In this document: positions 42,219 to 50,654 of the stretch, piece by piece
Layout: each line of letters starts with the position of its first letter
Position numbering within the stretch: position 1 is the first letter of the stretch
Assembly (NCBI RefSeq): GCF_000284295.1
Contig: NC_017093.1
Location: forward strand, 8,370,001 to 8,434,000
Length of the DNA: 64,000 nucleotides
Direction of reading: 5' to 3'
Source of the DNA: Actinoplanes missouriensis 431
GTDB lineage: Bacteria > Actinomycetota > Actinomycetes > Mycobacteriales > Micromonosporaceae
Position numbers and translations under genes: made by a program
Notes under the pieces: generated by a model
What the model saw: only the letters and a program-made list of their open reading frames with translations
Told to the model about the DNA's origin: nothing
Database searches by the model: none

Positions 42219-42479
42219 ATGATCGCCACTGAACTCGCCGTACTGGCGGCACCAAGCGGCACCATCAACACCGAAGGCATCGTCACTTTCTTCGCGAGCA
42301 ACATCGCACCGATCCTGCTCGCGGTGCTCGGCGTCATCTTCATCGGCCGGGCCAGCCGCGGTGAGATCTCCAAGGTCCTCACCAGCTCGGCGATCGCGAT
42401 CGTGGGCCTGGCGTTCATCGCCGGCGCGGCGACGCTCTTTTTCGTCGGCGAAAACATCATCGACCTGATCTTCAACTGA
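42219..42479 (+). CDS. Small pilin-like membrane protein (VirB2/TrbC-like)
   Basis: An 86-residue protein with two long hydrophobic helices (FFASNIAPILLAVLGVIFIG; SSAIAIVGLAFIAGAATLFF) separated by a short basic/polar turn (RASRGEISK). This two-helix hairpin is the layout of VirB2/TrbC pilins and of the small subunit often encoded first in Gram-positive type IV secretion-like operons. Ribosome site GGGGAGG sits seven bases before the ATG, which rules out the longer frame upstream. It is the first clear gene of a tightly packed operon. Confidence 0.7.
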   Translation: MIATELAVLAAPSGTINTEGIVTFFASNIAPILLAVLGVIFIGRASRGEISKVLTSSAIAIVGLAFIAGAATLFFVGENIIDLIFN

Positions 42480-42480
42480 G

Positions 42481-42843
42481 ATGCGGCTCAGGACCGACGA
42501 CGACATCTACCGGGCACGCCTGGTCTATCTGGGCCCGCCCGGATACACGCTGCCCATCCACCTGCCCTACGCGCAGTACGGGATGTTCGTCGCACTGGTG
42601 CCGCTCTTCATGGCAATCCACTACCTGATCACGCTCGACTTCGACCCGTTCCCGGCCTGGGAGATCGCCCTCGCCATGGTCACCACGTCGTACGTGTTCC
42701 GGCATGTCGACCCGGACCGCCCGGCCCGCGTCGTCATCCGCACCGCGCTCACCGACTGGCGCCGCACCCGCGAGCCCGCCGTGGAGCAACGCGATCCGAG
42801 ACTTGTCGCCACTCGCATCCGCGTCCGGGAGGAGTTGGTATGA
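42481..42843 (+). CDS. PrgI/VirB3-like membrane protein
   Basis: A 120-residue protein with an N-terminal cytoplasmic segment, two hydrophobic stretches (about 36-50, 58-75) and a basic C-terminal tail (VIRTALTDWRRTREP). PrgI/VirB3-type proteins partner VirB4 ATPases and are normally encoded just before them, as here. The assignment is from context and topology, not from a clear signature. Its stop overlaps the next start (ATGA). Confidence 0.65.
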   Translation: MRLRTDDDIYRARLVYLGPPGYTLPIHLPYAQYGMFVALVPLFMAIHYLITLDFDPFPAWEIALAMVTTSYVFRHVDPDRPARVVIRTALTDWRRTREPAVEQRDPRLVATRIRVREELV

Positions 42844-42926
42844 CCAGTTGGCTGGCCCCCGATCTACCGGCTTGGACCGCTCGCACGATAACGGCTGCCG
42901 CACGCGCTGCCGGGGTCCGCGCATGA
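42840..42926 (+). CDS. 28-codon small ORF coupled to both neighbours
   Basis: ATG at 42840 overlaps the preceding stop, and its own TGA overlaps the next ATG (42923), both as ATGA. A strong GGGAGGAG precedes it at the expected distance. The peptide MTSWLAPDLPAWTARTITAA... is slightly amphipathic and Trp-containing. Third-position GC is about two thirds, lower than in large genes. It may be a real micro-protein or only a device for coupling translation of the VirB4 gene. Confidence 0.4.
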   Translation: MTSWLAPDLPAWTARTITAAARAAGVRA

Positions 42927-45900
42927 CCGGAACCTCTCCGCACGGGCATCCCCGCGCGGATGCCTCGTCCGCAGACAGGCACAGTAACGGTGTGCGCTCG
43001 GACAATTACTCTCCGCCTGATCCGCTGGACAACTCGGACGAGCTCGTCGCCGCCCCCGGACACGGCGGCGTCGGCGTCTTCCAGGCGCCGCAGCCGGTCC
43101 GCCCGCGTGGGACCGCGGTCGACACCACCATGGACATCGACTCGCCCTTCCTCGACCTGTTCGGCGGAACAGCCACCCCGGCGCGTACCACGAGTACCCG
43201 TCCGAGTGATGTTTACGCGAACCCGGTGGACCCCGATCCGGACCGTGGCTTCGGGTTCAACGACCGGGTCGCCGCTCCGGATTCTCCCGCGCCGGTCTCG
43301 CCGGTCTCACCTGCCGCTCCGCGTCCGCCGGCCCGGCCGGCTCCTTCAACGCCGCCTGCTCGGCCTGTTTCTTCGGCTCCGCCTGTTCGGCCCGTCGAGT
43401 CGGCTCCGCCTGTTCGGCCCGTCGTCTCGGGCCCGCCGGCCGTGGAGCCGGTCGTCGAGGAATCGCCCGGCTGGGGTGGCGCGCCGTTCACCCGGGCGCC
43501 GGTCGGGCCGGAGCCCGACTTCTACTCCGAGCCGGAGACCGCCGCGCCGGCGTTCCCGGGCGAGCCCGCGCCGGCCGCCGAGCCGCTGCCGGACGAGTTC
43601 GACTTCAGCGAGTTCGACAACTGGCCGACCTCCGCCCCGGCCGCCGGGCACTCCCCCGCAGGTGTGGCGCCCGAGCCGCCGCGTCCCGTGGCCGCGGATC
43701 CGGGACCTGCTCCGGCAGTGTGGCAGACCGTTGCCGCTCCGGCTCCGGTGACGAGTGCTCTACCCGTACCGGTGCCGGAGAAAGCCCCCGCCAAGCGTCC
43801 GGAGAAGGCGCCCGCGAAGCGGGAGAAGCCGGCGAAGCCGGTGCGGCAGCGCAAGGAGGCCAAGGCCCCCGCGGTGCGCCCGCAGAAGATGAAGTTCGGC
43901 GACCGGGACCCGGCCATGGAACTGGCGATCAGCGAGATCGCCGGGCATCTGACGTTCACCCAGAGCACCGTGACCGCGTGGTACTCGCTGCCCGAGGTGC
44001 GCTGGGCCTTCCGGCCGGACGCCGAGCGGGAGGCGCTGCTCAGCGCCATCTCCGAGCAGTACGCGGGGCTCGCCGGATTCCGGCTGCACCTGCGCCGGAC
44101 CACCCGGCCGTTCCCGGCCGACGAGTGGGCCCGCACGGTCGACTCGTTCACCGCCAAGCCGCTGCCCGACGTGCACGGCGCCACCTCCTGGTCGGACCAC
44201 CTGGTCGCCGCGCAACGGCACCTGCTCTCGGTCAACCACGCCGAGGGACAGACGTTCCTCGGGGTCACGTTCGCCCGGCGCTCGCTCGGCGACACGTTCT
44301 CCGAGCGCATCCTGCGGATGTTCGGCAAGGGCACCTCCGACGGCGAGCGCCGCAAACTGGGCCGGACCGTCGAGCAGTTCGACGAGGTACTCAACGCGTT
44401 CGGCATGCGCGGGCGCCGGGTCACCCCGCAGGAGCTGGAATGGCTGCTCTACCGCTCGGTGGCGCTCGCCATGGCGCCGCCCGGACTGCTCTCCCCGGTC
44501 ACCAACGGCCACTGGGAGACAGGTGACCTGCTCGCGCTCACCGAGCAGGTCGAGCGGTACCGCACGCCGTACGGGTCGACGGTCAAGCTGGTCAACCGGA
44601 TGACCGGCGAGGAACGGCACGTCGCCGTCCTCTCGGTCGGCCGGATGGAACCGCTGGAGATCCCGGAGAAGCACGAGCCGTGGATGCACTTCCACGAGCG
44701 CCTGCCCTGGCCGATGGAACTCTCCTCGCGGATCGACATCCTCGGCTCCAACAGCTCGTTCAAGAACCTCGAGCACCGGCTCCGGATGATCCGGTCCCAG
44801 CAGCTCGACTACGCCGAGCACGGCATCGACGCGCCGCCGGAACTCGAACGGCTCGCCAAGCGCGCCCTCGTCATCGGGGACGAGATGACCACCGGGCTGC
44901 CCGTCGAGTCGGCCCGCGCGCACGGCTGGCATCGGATCGCGGTCGGCGGCGCCACCCGCGAGGAATGCCTCGAACGCGCCCGGCGGCTCATCCAGCTCTA
45001 CTCCCGGGAACTGCGGATCTCGCTGCAGCACCCGAAGAACCAGGACCAGCTCGCCCGCGAGTTCATCCCCGGCGAGCCGATCGCCAACACCGGGTACGTG
45101 CGGCGGATGCCGGTGAAGCTGCTCGCCGCGGCGCTGCCCCAGGCGGCTTCCACGGTCGGTGACCGGCGGGGGGACCTGATCGGGCGTACCGCGGGAACCT
45201 GCCGCCGTCCGGTCTTCCTCGACCTGCACTTCCCGATGGAGGTCCGGGAACGCTCCGGTCTCGGCGTCTTCGTGGCCGAGCCCGGCGGTGGCAAGTCGAC
45301 CCTGATGGGCGCGCTCGGTTACCTGAACGCCCGCCGCGGCGTCCAGGTCACGCTGCTCGACCCGTCCGGCCCGCTCGCCCGGCTCTGCCAGATGCCGGAA
45401 CTACGGCCGTACAGCCGGGTTCTGAACCTCACCGGCTCGGAACAGGGGACCCTCGCGCCGTACGCGCTGATCCCCACCCCGATCCGCTCGGAGTTCCCGA
45501 CCGGCCCGGCCGGCGACCGGGAATTCGAGATCGCGATCTCCAACGCGCGGGCCGAGCGCCGCATGCTCGTCCAGGACATCTGCTCGATGCTGGTGCCACC
45601 GCAGGTCGCCAAGGAAGCGTCGACCGCCACGCTGCTGCGGCACGCGGTCCGGCAGGTCCCCGCCGAGGAGACGTCGACTCTCGACGACGTCGTCCGCACA
45701 CTCCAGGGCCTGGACGACGACGAGGGCCGCGAGCTGGCGAACCTGCTCCTCGACACCGCCGAGATGCCGCTCGCGCTGCTCTTCTTCGGCCACCCGCCGG
45801 CACACCTGCTCGGCGCCGACGCGGCCCTCACCGTCATCACCATGGCCGGGCTGCGCCTCCCCGACCTGAAAATCGAGCGCGAGTACTGGTCGGCCGAGGA

Positions 45901-46441
45901 ATCCCTCGCCCTGCCGATGCTGCACACCGCGCACCGGCTGGCGGTCCGCCGCTGCTACGGCGGCTCGATGTCGTCCCGCAAAATGGTCGGCCTCGACGAG
46001 GCACACTTCATGGAAGGCTGGCGGTCCGGCCGCTCCTTCCTGGTCCGCCTCGCCCGCGACTCCCGGAAATGGAACCTGGCCGCACTCGTCGCCTCCCAGA
46101 ACCCGCGCGACATTCTCGGCCTCGACGTGCAGAACCTCGTCTCCACCGTCTTCGTCGGCCGGATCGCCGAGGACCAGGAGATCGCCTCCGAAGCGCTCCG
46201 GCTCCTGCGGGTGCCGGTCCATGACGGGTACGAGGCGACGCTGGCCTCGCTCTCCCAGGTGGACAGCTCATCCCAGCACCGCCTGGGCTTCCGCGAATTC
46301 GTGATGCGCGACGTGGACGGGCGAGTCCAGAAAGTCAGAGTCGACGTGTCATATGTCGACGGGCTCCTTGAACATCTGGACACGACACCGGGCGTGGCGC
46401 CTCCTTCGGTGGCTCCGCTCCCGTCCGACCTGGAGGTTTGA
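42923..46441 (+). CDS. VirB4-like type IV secretion ATPase
   Basis: A 1172-residue protein. Residues 1-~320 are a Pro/Ala-rich disordered extension. The ATPase core has Walker A AEPGGGKSTLMGAL (Lys791) and Walker B GLDEAHFMEGW (Asp1025), followed by the sensor-like LAALVASQNPRDIL. The middle part matches VirB4/TraC-type N-domains (for example LSVGRMEPLEIPEKHEPWMHF). VirB4 ATPases energise conjugation and pilus assembly at the cytoplasmic membrane. The start is taken as the ATG overlapping the small ORF; later starts in the disordered region are possible. Confidence 0.85.
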   Translation: MTGTSPHGHPRADASSADRHSNGVRSDNYSPPDPLDNSDELVAAPGHGGVGVFQAPQPVRPRGTAVDTTMDIDSPFLDLFGGTATPARTTSTRPSDVYANPVDPDPDRGFGFNDRVAAPDSPAPVSPVSPAAPRPPARPAPSTPPARPVSSAPPVRPVESAPPVRPVVSGPPAVEPVVEESPGWGGAPFTRAPVGPEPDFYSEPETAAPAFPGEPAPAAEPLPDEFDFSEFDNWPTSAPAAGHSPAGVAPEPPRPVAADPGPAPAVWQTVAAPAPVTSALPVPVPEKAPAKRPEKAPAKREKPAKPVRQRKEAKAPAVRPQKMKFGDRDPAMELAISEIAGHLTFTQSTVTAWYSLPEVRWAFRPDAEREALLSAISEQYAGLAGFRLHLRRTTRPFPADEWARTVDSFTAKPLPDVHGATSWSDHLVAAQRHLLSVNHAEGQTFLGVTFARRSLGDTFSERILRMFGKGTSDGERRKLGRTVEQFDEVLNAFGMRGRRVTPQELEWLLYRSVALAMAPPGLLSPVTNGHWETGDLLALTEQVERYRTPYGSTVKLVNRMTGEERHVAVLSVGRMEPLEIPEKHEPWMHFHERLPWPMELSSRIDILGSNSSFKNLEHRLRMIRSQQLDYAEHGIDAPPELERLAKRALVIGDEMTTGLPVESARAHGWHRIAVGGATREECLERARRLIQLYSRELRISLQHPKNQDQLAREFIPGEPIANTGYVRRMPVKLLAAALPQAASTVGDRRGDLIGRTAGTCRRPVFLDLHFPMEVRERSGLGVFVAEPGGGKSTLMGALGYLNARRGVQVTLLDPSGPLARLCQMPELRPYSRVLNLTGSEQGTLAPYALIPTPIRSEFPTGPAGDREFEIAISNARAERRMLVQDICSMLVPPQVAKEASTATLLRHAVRQVPAEETSTLDDVVRTLQGLDDDEGRELANLLLDTAEMPLALLFFGHPPAHLLGADAALTVITMAGLRLPDLKIEREYWSAEESLALPMLHTAHRLAVRRCYGGSMSSRKMVGLDEAHFMEGWRSGRSFLVRLARDSRKWNLAALVASQNPRDILGLDVQNLVSTVFVGRIAEDQEIASEALRLLRVPVHDGYEATLASLSQVDSSSQHRLGFREFVMRDVDGRVQKVRVDVSYVDGLLEHLDTTPGVAPPSVAPLPSDLEV

Positions 46442-46442
46442 G

Positions 46443-48392
46443 ATGGTGCGGCGGGGGTTGGCGCTGGTAACGGCGATGATTGTCGTCGCGGTGGCTTCGA
46501 TAGCTTGGGCGGTGGCCGCGCCGGAGGGCGCATTCGCAGCGCCGGCTAGGGCGCCTGGAGGGCTCTGCAGTACAGAGGAATGGGGGCAGGATCTAGCCGG
46601 ATGTGTCGAGCGGCTCGGGGACGTAGGCGCGACACGTCTGCAGTGTTTGGATCCACCCACTCCCAGCACACCTGACTCTGGGCTTGCGGGCTGGTTCGCC
46701 GAACGCCCTACATCGTCGACAAGCAGTAGCTTCCCCGGCCTATACAGCGACTACGGATATGCCGGATACAGCTATACCACTTACGACCTGCAAGGCGGTT
46801 GCGCCTCTTCGATTACTGAGGCAGATCAGAAAGTCGAGACTACGATCGCCAACGGTGAGTTCATGATTGCGACGGCGATCATGGGCGCGTCGAATGCTTT
46901 ACGAGAACGTGCATGGAATCCTGAAACGCTGTGGGGGTGGGCGAATCCCTTGGTTGACCAAGCAACCAAGGCCGTGTACCAGAAGGTGTTCAGTGTTTTC
47001 GGCGTTGTAACGCTGGCCGTTATCGGTGTTTACCTACTGTGGCGTTCCCGCCAAGCCGACATGGGTGCAGCAACCACGACCGCCGGCTGGGCCATCTTTA
47101 TTATGGTTGTCGTCACTGCTATCGCAGCTTGGCCCGTCCGGTCAGCTAGTATTGCCGACCAAACTTTAATTGGCAGCCTCGAAGTGGTACACGACGCCGT
47201 CGGACCACAACCGGCTAAACCTCTAGAGAATTGCGCCCTCGGACCGGAAGCATGCACTGACAAGCGGCCGCCAGCCGTGCGCGCCAGCGACACTGCAACA
47301 GAAACTATGCTTTACCGGAATTGGCTACGAGGCGTACTCGGATCAGCCGATAGCGAAACCGCTAAAAAGTATGGGCTTGCGCTATACGACGCTCGGGCCC
47401 TCAAGTGGGAAGAAGTTAAGCAGGTTCGCGCCTTCCCAGATACTCGCGACGGTACGCTCGAACGGAAAAAGACCCAGTGGATGAAGGTCGCCGAGCAGAT
47501 TCGCGTAGAGGATCCAGAGGCCTACGAGTATCTGCAAGGACAAAAGGGAATGGAACGGATCGGCGCCGGATTCATCGCCCTGCTGGCGGCTTTCCTTTTC
47601 GCGATGTTCGACATCACGGCGTCGATTTTGGTTCTCTTAGGCTTCCTAGTGTTCCGCTGGGCGGTTATTGCAGCTCCAATCCTAGGAACCATCGGACTAC
47701 TTCGGCCAGCCAGTTCGGGAATCCGACGGCTCGGAAATGCCGTCGTAGCAGCGGTCTTCAACATCGCTATTTTCGGTACGGGCGCTGCAATCTATCTCTT
47801 CGCGGTCGACCTGATCATGAATACGTCGAGCCTCGCTGGGTGGCTCCAAGTGGTCTTGGTCTGGCTTACCGGCGTCGTTGGATGGCTCCTCCTCAGGCCA
47901 TACCGACGCATAACTCAGCTTGGCGGTAAGGACAGCGCCGCGGCGATTGCGTCTGCCGGGTCGTGGCACCGCCGGTTCTTCCGCGACATGCGTGAGGCGG
48001 CCAAACTCGAAGTTGCTGAGGGTGGCGGGACGCGCGAGCCGACATTCGGCAAGGACGGTCGGCCGATTTACGTGGAGCAGCGGAACCTACGCCCCGAAGC
48101 TCGGTTGGAAGACCCGGCGCATTCGAGCGCCACCCGCTCCGAGATCGCGGGTAGCGGAACTTCCACGGAGGTCGTCACTCGCCCGGACGGCAAGGAGACC
48201 GTCCACGACGACGGAGCGCCCGTCCCCGCGTCCAAGCGGAGGCAAGCCACTCGGGCACGCTCGCGCGGGGGCGCGGAGTGGGCCGAGCCTGAGGTTGCGG
48301 AGAAGCCCGCGTCCTACGCCATCTACCGACCGGAGACCGGAGCAACGAGTCAGGAGCCGGCCAGCCCACGGATTCGTTCCGAGGCTAGGTGA
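46443..48392 (+). CDS. VirB6/TrbL-like polytopic membrane protein
   Basis: A 649-residue protein with a signal-peptide-like N-terminus (MVRRGLALVTAMIVVAVASI), a cysteine-bearing extracytoplasmic part, about six further transmembrane helices (for example VVTLAVIGVYLLWRSR, ILVLLGFLVFRWAVIAAPIL) and a long basic, disordered cytoplasmic tail. This is the layout of VirB6/TrbL channel proteins. Codon use is strikingly different from its neighbours: many A/T-ending codons and two TTA leucine codons (47166-47168, 47637-47639), mostly between 46.6 and 47.9 kb. The ribosome site is GGAGG just before the ATG. Confidence 0.8.
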   Translation: MVRRGLALVTAMIVVAVASIAWAVAAPEGAFAAPARAPGGLCSTEEWGQDLAGCVERLGDVGATRLQCLDPPTPSTPDSGLAGWFAERPTSSTSSSFPGLYSDYGYAGYSYTTYDLQGGCASSITEADQKVETTIANGEFMIATAIMGASNALRERAWNPETLWGWANPLVDQATKAVYQKVFSVFGVVTLAVIGVYLLWRSRQADMGAATTTAGWAIFIMVVVTAIAAWPVRSASIADQTLIGSLEVVHDAVGPQPAKPLENCALGPEACTDKRPPAVRASDTATETMLYRNWLRGVLGSADSETAKKYGLALYDARALKWEEVKQVRAFPDTRDGTLERKKTQWMKVAEQIRVEDPEAYEYLQGQKGMERIGAGFIALLAAFLFAMFDITASILVLLGFLVFRWAVIAAPILGTIGLLRPASSGIRRLGNAVVAAVFNIAIFGTGAAIYLFAVDLIMNTSSLAGWLQVVLVWLTGVVGWLLLRPYRRITQLGGKDSAAAIASAGSWHRRFFRDMREAAKLEVAEGGGTREPTFGKDGRPIYVEQRNLRPEARLEDPAHSSATRSEIAGSGTSTEVVTRPDGKETVHDDGAPVPASKRRQATRARSRGGAEWAEPEVAEKPASYAIYRPETGATSQEPASPRIRSEAR

Positions 48393-48943
48393 GTGGTGTG
48401 GCAGGACTGATCGAACGCACGCTCACCGGGATCTTCCGGTCGCGGTGGGGTGTGGCGATCGTGCTGGTCACGATCGTGTTCGCGGTGGTGGGCATCGGCC
48501 GCCTCTTTTCGGACGGGGATGATGCCTCGCCGCAGCTCGGCGGCGGAAGTCCCGCACCGGCGATCAGCATCGACCCGTCCGAGGATGACAGTGTCGTATC
48601 GACCGAGCCTCCGCCGACGCCGAAGACCAGTCCCGGACAGGCCAAGCCGGAGGCGGTTGCCTATGCGTTCGCATCCGCATGGGTTGACCACGAGTCGGTG
48701 AGCGCGGAGAAATGGCGGGATCGTCTCCTGCCCAACTCCACATCCACCCTCTCTGATCAACTCCGCGGGGTGGATCCGGCCGGGGTTCCGGCCGAGCGAG
48801 TGATCGGCCGGCCGGAACTCGTAGCCGTCAACGACACGATGGTGAATGCGATCGTCACGATGGACTCCGGAAAGCTGAGCCTGCGGCTCATCGCTCCAGA
48901 AGGGCTCTGGCTGGTCGACGGCATCGACTGGGAGTCGGCGTGA
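48389..48943 (+). CDS. VirB8/TcpC-like bitopic membrane protein
   Basis: A 184-residue protein with a short cytoplasmic part, one transmembrane helix (about 20-38, WGVAIVLVTIVFAVVGIG), a Pro/Ser/Asp-rich linker and an NTF2-like extracytoplasmic domain (AVAYAFASAWVDHESVSAEK, WRDRLLPNSTSTL, ending LIAPEGLWLVDGIDWE). This matches VirB8/TcpC scaffold proteins of type IV secretion systems. GTG start overlaps the preceding stop. Confidence 0.7.
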   Translation: MSGVAGLIERTLTGIFRSRWGVAIVLVTIVFAVVGIGRLFSDGDDASPQLGGGSPAPAISIDPSEDDSVVSTEPPPTPKTSPGQAKPEAVAYAFASAWVDHESVSAEKWRDRLLPNSTSTLSDQLRGVDPAGVPAERVIGRPELVAVNDTMVNAIVTMDSGKLSLRLIAPEGLWLVDGIDWESA

Positions 48944-50055
48944 GAGTTCCGCGGCCGCGCAAGATAGTCGTGCTCGTCTCCCTGGTCGTGACGCTCGTAC
49001 TGCTCTGTTGCGGTGGCAGCGTGACGGCCCTGCTGCTCGGGAATCTCAGCAACGACGAACAGAGCAGCCTGAACGCGGCGATGGGCTGCGGCAAGGGTGG
49101 CGCGATCGACCCGGACTCGAAGTTGCCCAAGGTCAGGCCCTACGGCGCAACTCAGATCCGCAACGCGGCCGTCATCATCAATGTCGGTGAGCAACTGCAG
49201 ATGCCCCCGCGTGCGTGGGTTATCGCCGTGGCAACCGCGATGCAGGAATCCCGGCTGGTCAACCTCGGACACCTGGGCGCCCGGAACGACCACGACTCGC
49301 AGGGTCTGTTCCAGCAGCGGCCGAGTTCGGGGTGGGGAACACCGGCGCAGGTACGGGACCCGGTCTACGCGAGCACCAAGTTCTACAACAAGCTGAAGAC
49401 GGTCGACGGCTGGGAGACCATGCCGCTCACCCGGGCCGCGCAGGCCGTCCAGATCAGCGCTTACCCGGATGCGTACGCCAAGCATGAGCCGATCGCCACG
49501 CAGATCGTCAACATGCTCGCCGACGGCGCGGCCAGCGCAGCCGGAAGTTCGCTGACGATGGTCTGCGCCGCCTCCGGTCAGATCGCGGCATCCGGCTGGA
49601 CCATTCCGCTGCGGGCCGGCGTCGGCTCGGGTTTCCGTAGTCCGGAGCGCCCCAATCACCAGGGCGTCGACCTCAGCGTCGACAAGTACACGCCGATCGC
49701 TGCAGTGGCGAGCGGCGTCGTTTCGCTCGTCAAATGCGACGAGGATTTCCGGGGTCGTAAGACCTGCAATGTGGACGGCTATCCGGGCAAGGGCGGCTGC
49801 GGGTGGATGGTCGAGATCATCCATGCGGGGAACGTCATGACACGTTACTGTCACATGGTGCAACGGCCGTTCGTCAAAGAAAATCAGCAGGTCGCGGCCG
49901 GTGACGTCATCGGACGAGTCGGCTCCAGCGGCAACTCGTCAGGGCCGCACCTGCACTTCGAGGTGCATCTGAACTACGACCGGTCGAGCGCCGGCGCGAT
50001 CGACCCGGTCCGGTTCATGCGGCAGCAGGGCGCGGCGCTTGGCGGTGAGGGATGA
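48940..50055 (+). CDS. Membrane-anchored transglycosylase and M23 endopeptidase
   Basis: A 371-residue cell-wall enzyme. After a transmembrane helix (about 9-34) comes a lytic-transglycosylase-like domain (VIAVATAMQESRLVNLGHLG, with the presumed catalytic Glu of MQES, and DSQGLFQQRPSSGWGTP), then a zinc M23 LytM-type peptidase domain with NHQGVDLS (H-x-x-x-D) and GPHLHFEVH (H-x-H). It would open a hole in peptidoglycan for the secretion channel, like VirB1. GTG start overlaps the previous stop, and its stop overlaps the next ATG. Confidence 0.88.
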   Translation: MRVPRPRKIVVLVSLVVTLVLLCCGGSVTALLLGNLSNDEQSSLNAAMGCGKGGAIDPDSKLPKVRPYGATQIRNAAVIINVGEQLQMPPRAWVIAVATAMQESRLVNLGHLGARNDHDSQGLFQQRPSSGWGTPAQVRDPVYASTKFYNKLKTVDGWETMPLTRAAQAVQISAYPDAYAKHEPIATQIVNMLADGAASAAGSSLTMVCAASGQIAASGWTIPLRAGVGSGFRSPERPNHQGVDLSVDKYTPIAAVASGVVSLVKCDEDFRGRKTCNVDGYPGKGGCGWMVEIIHAGNVMTRYCHMVQRPFVKENQQVAAGDVIGRVGSSGNSSGPHLHFEVHLNYDRSSAGAIDPVRFMRQQGAALGGEG

Positions 50056-50654
50056 ACGACGGATTCCCGGATCCTTTCGCTGCGAACTCAGGATGGGCCT
50101 TGGACGCGCCTCGTCCGGTGATCCCGACTCCCGCAACAATGGGTGGACAACTCCGTGGACGGCGTGTGGTGATCGGATCACCCGGTCTCGGCTGGCGGAG
50201 TGACCTGCGTGCTGACGAGAAGGTCGTTCAGGGCAGTCGGACCTACGTTCCGGTCATGGCCGAATCCGAGTGGTACCGCGCCGAAGCGGAGCAGACCGAG
50301 GTGTTCGCCGCGCTGGTGCCGGTTGATCGGGTGTGGGTCGAGGAGCTGGGCGTGGCTGGAACTACCTCATCCACCAGACCGGCTGAGGCACAACTGGTCT
50401 CACTCGACGAGCCACCGCGCCGGCCACCGGTCGTAGCCACCGAGGCCGATTTTCTGGCGGGGCGTCGTGTCGCGCGCCTACTGGAGGACGGTGGCGAACA
50501 GCGTGACCTTCGCGCGGTCACCGAGCTCTACACGAGCGAGGACGGCGAGATCTGCGCACGAATAACGCAAGAACTCGACTGGTACCGCTGGGGCTGGGAC
50601 GGCCGCACACCGAAAACCTTGGAAGTGCCCGCGCACCTCCTCTGGATTGAATAA
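50052..50654 (+). CDS. Unrecognised last gene of the type IV-like operon
   Basis: A 200-residue soluble, acidic protein with no membrane segment. Recognisable pieces are RRVVIGSPGLGWRSDLRADE, VPVMAESEWYRAEAEQTEVF and the Trp-rich end RITQELDWYRWGWDGRTPKT. It is coupled to the peptidase gene by an ATGA overlap, so it is likely part of the same system. It may be a cytoplasmic adaptor or effector. It abuts the next gene head to tail (stops adjacent). Confidence 0.6.
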   Translation: MNDGFPDPFAANSGWALDAPRPVIPTPATMGGQLRGRRVVIGSPGLGWRSDLRADEKVVQGSRTYVPVMAESEWYRAEAEQTEVFAALVPVDRVWVEELGVAGTTSSTRPAEAQLVSLDEPPRRPPVVATEADFLAGRRVARLLEDGGEQRDLRAVTELYTSEDGEICARITQELDWYRWGWDGRTPKTLEVPAHLLWIE

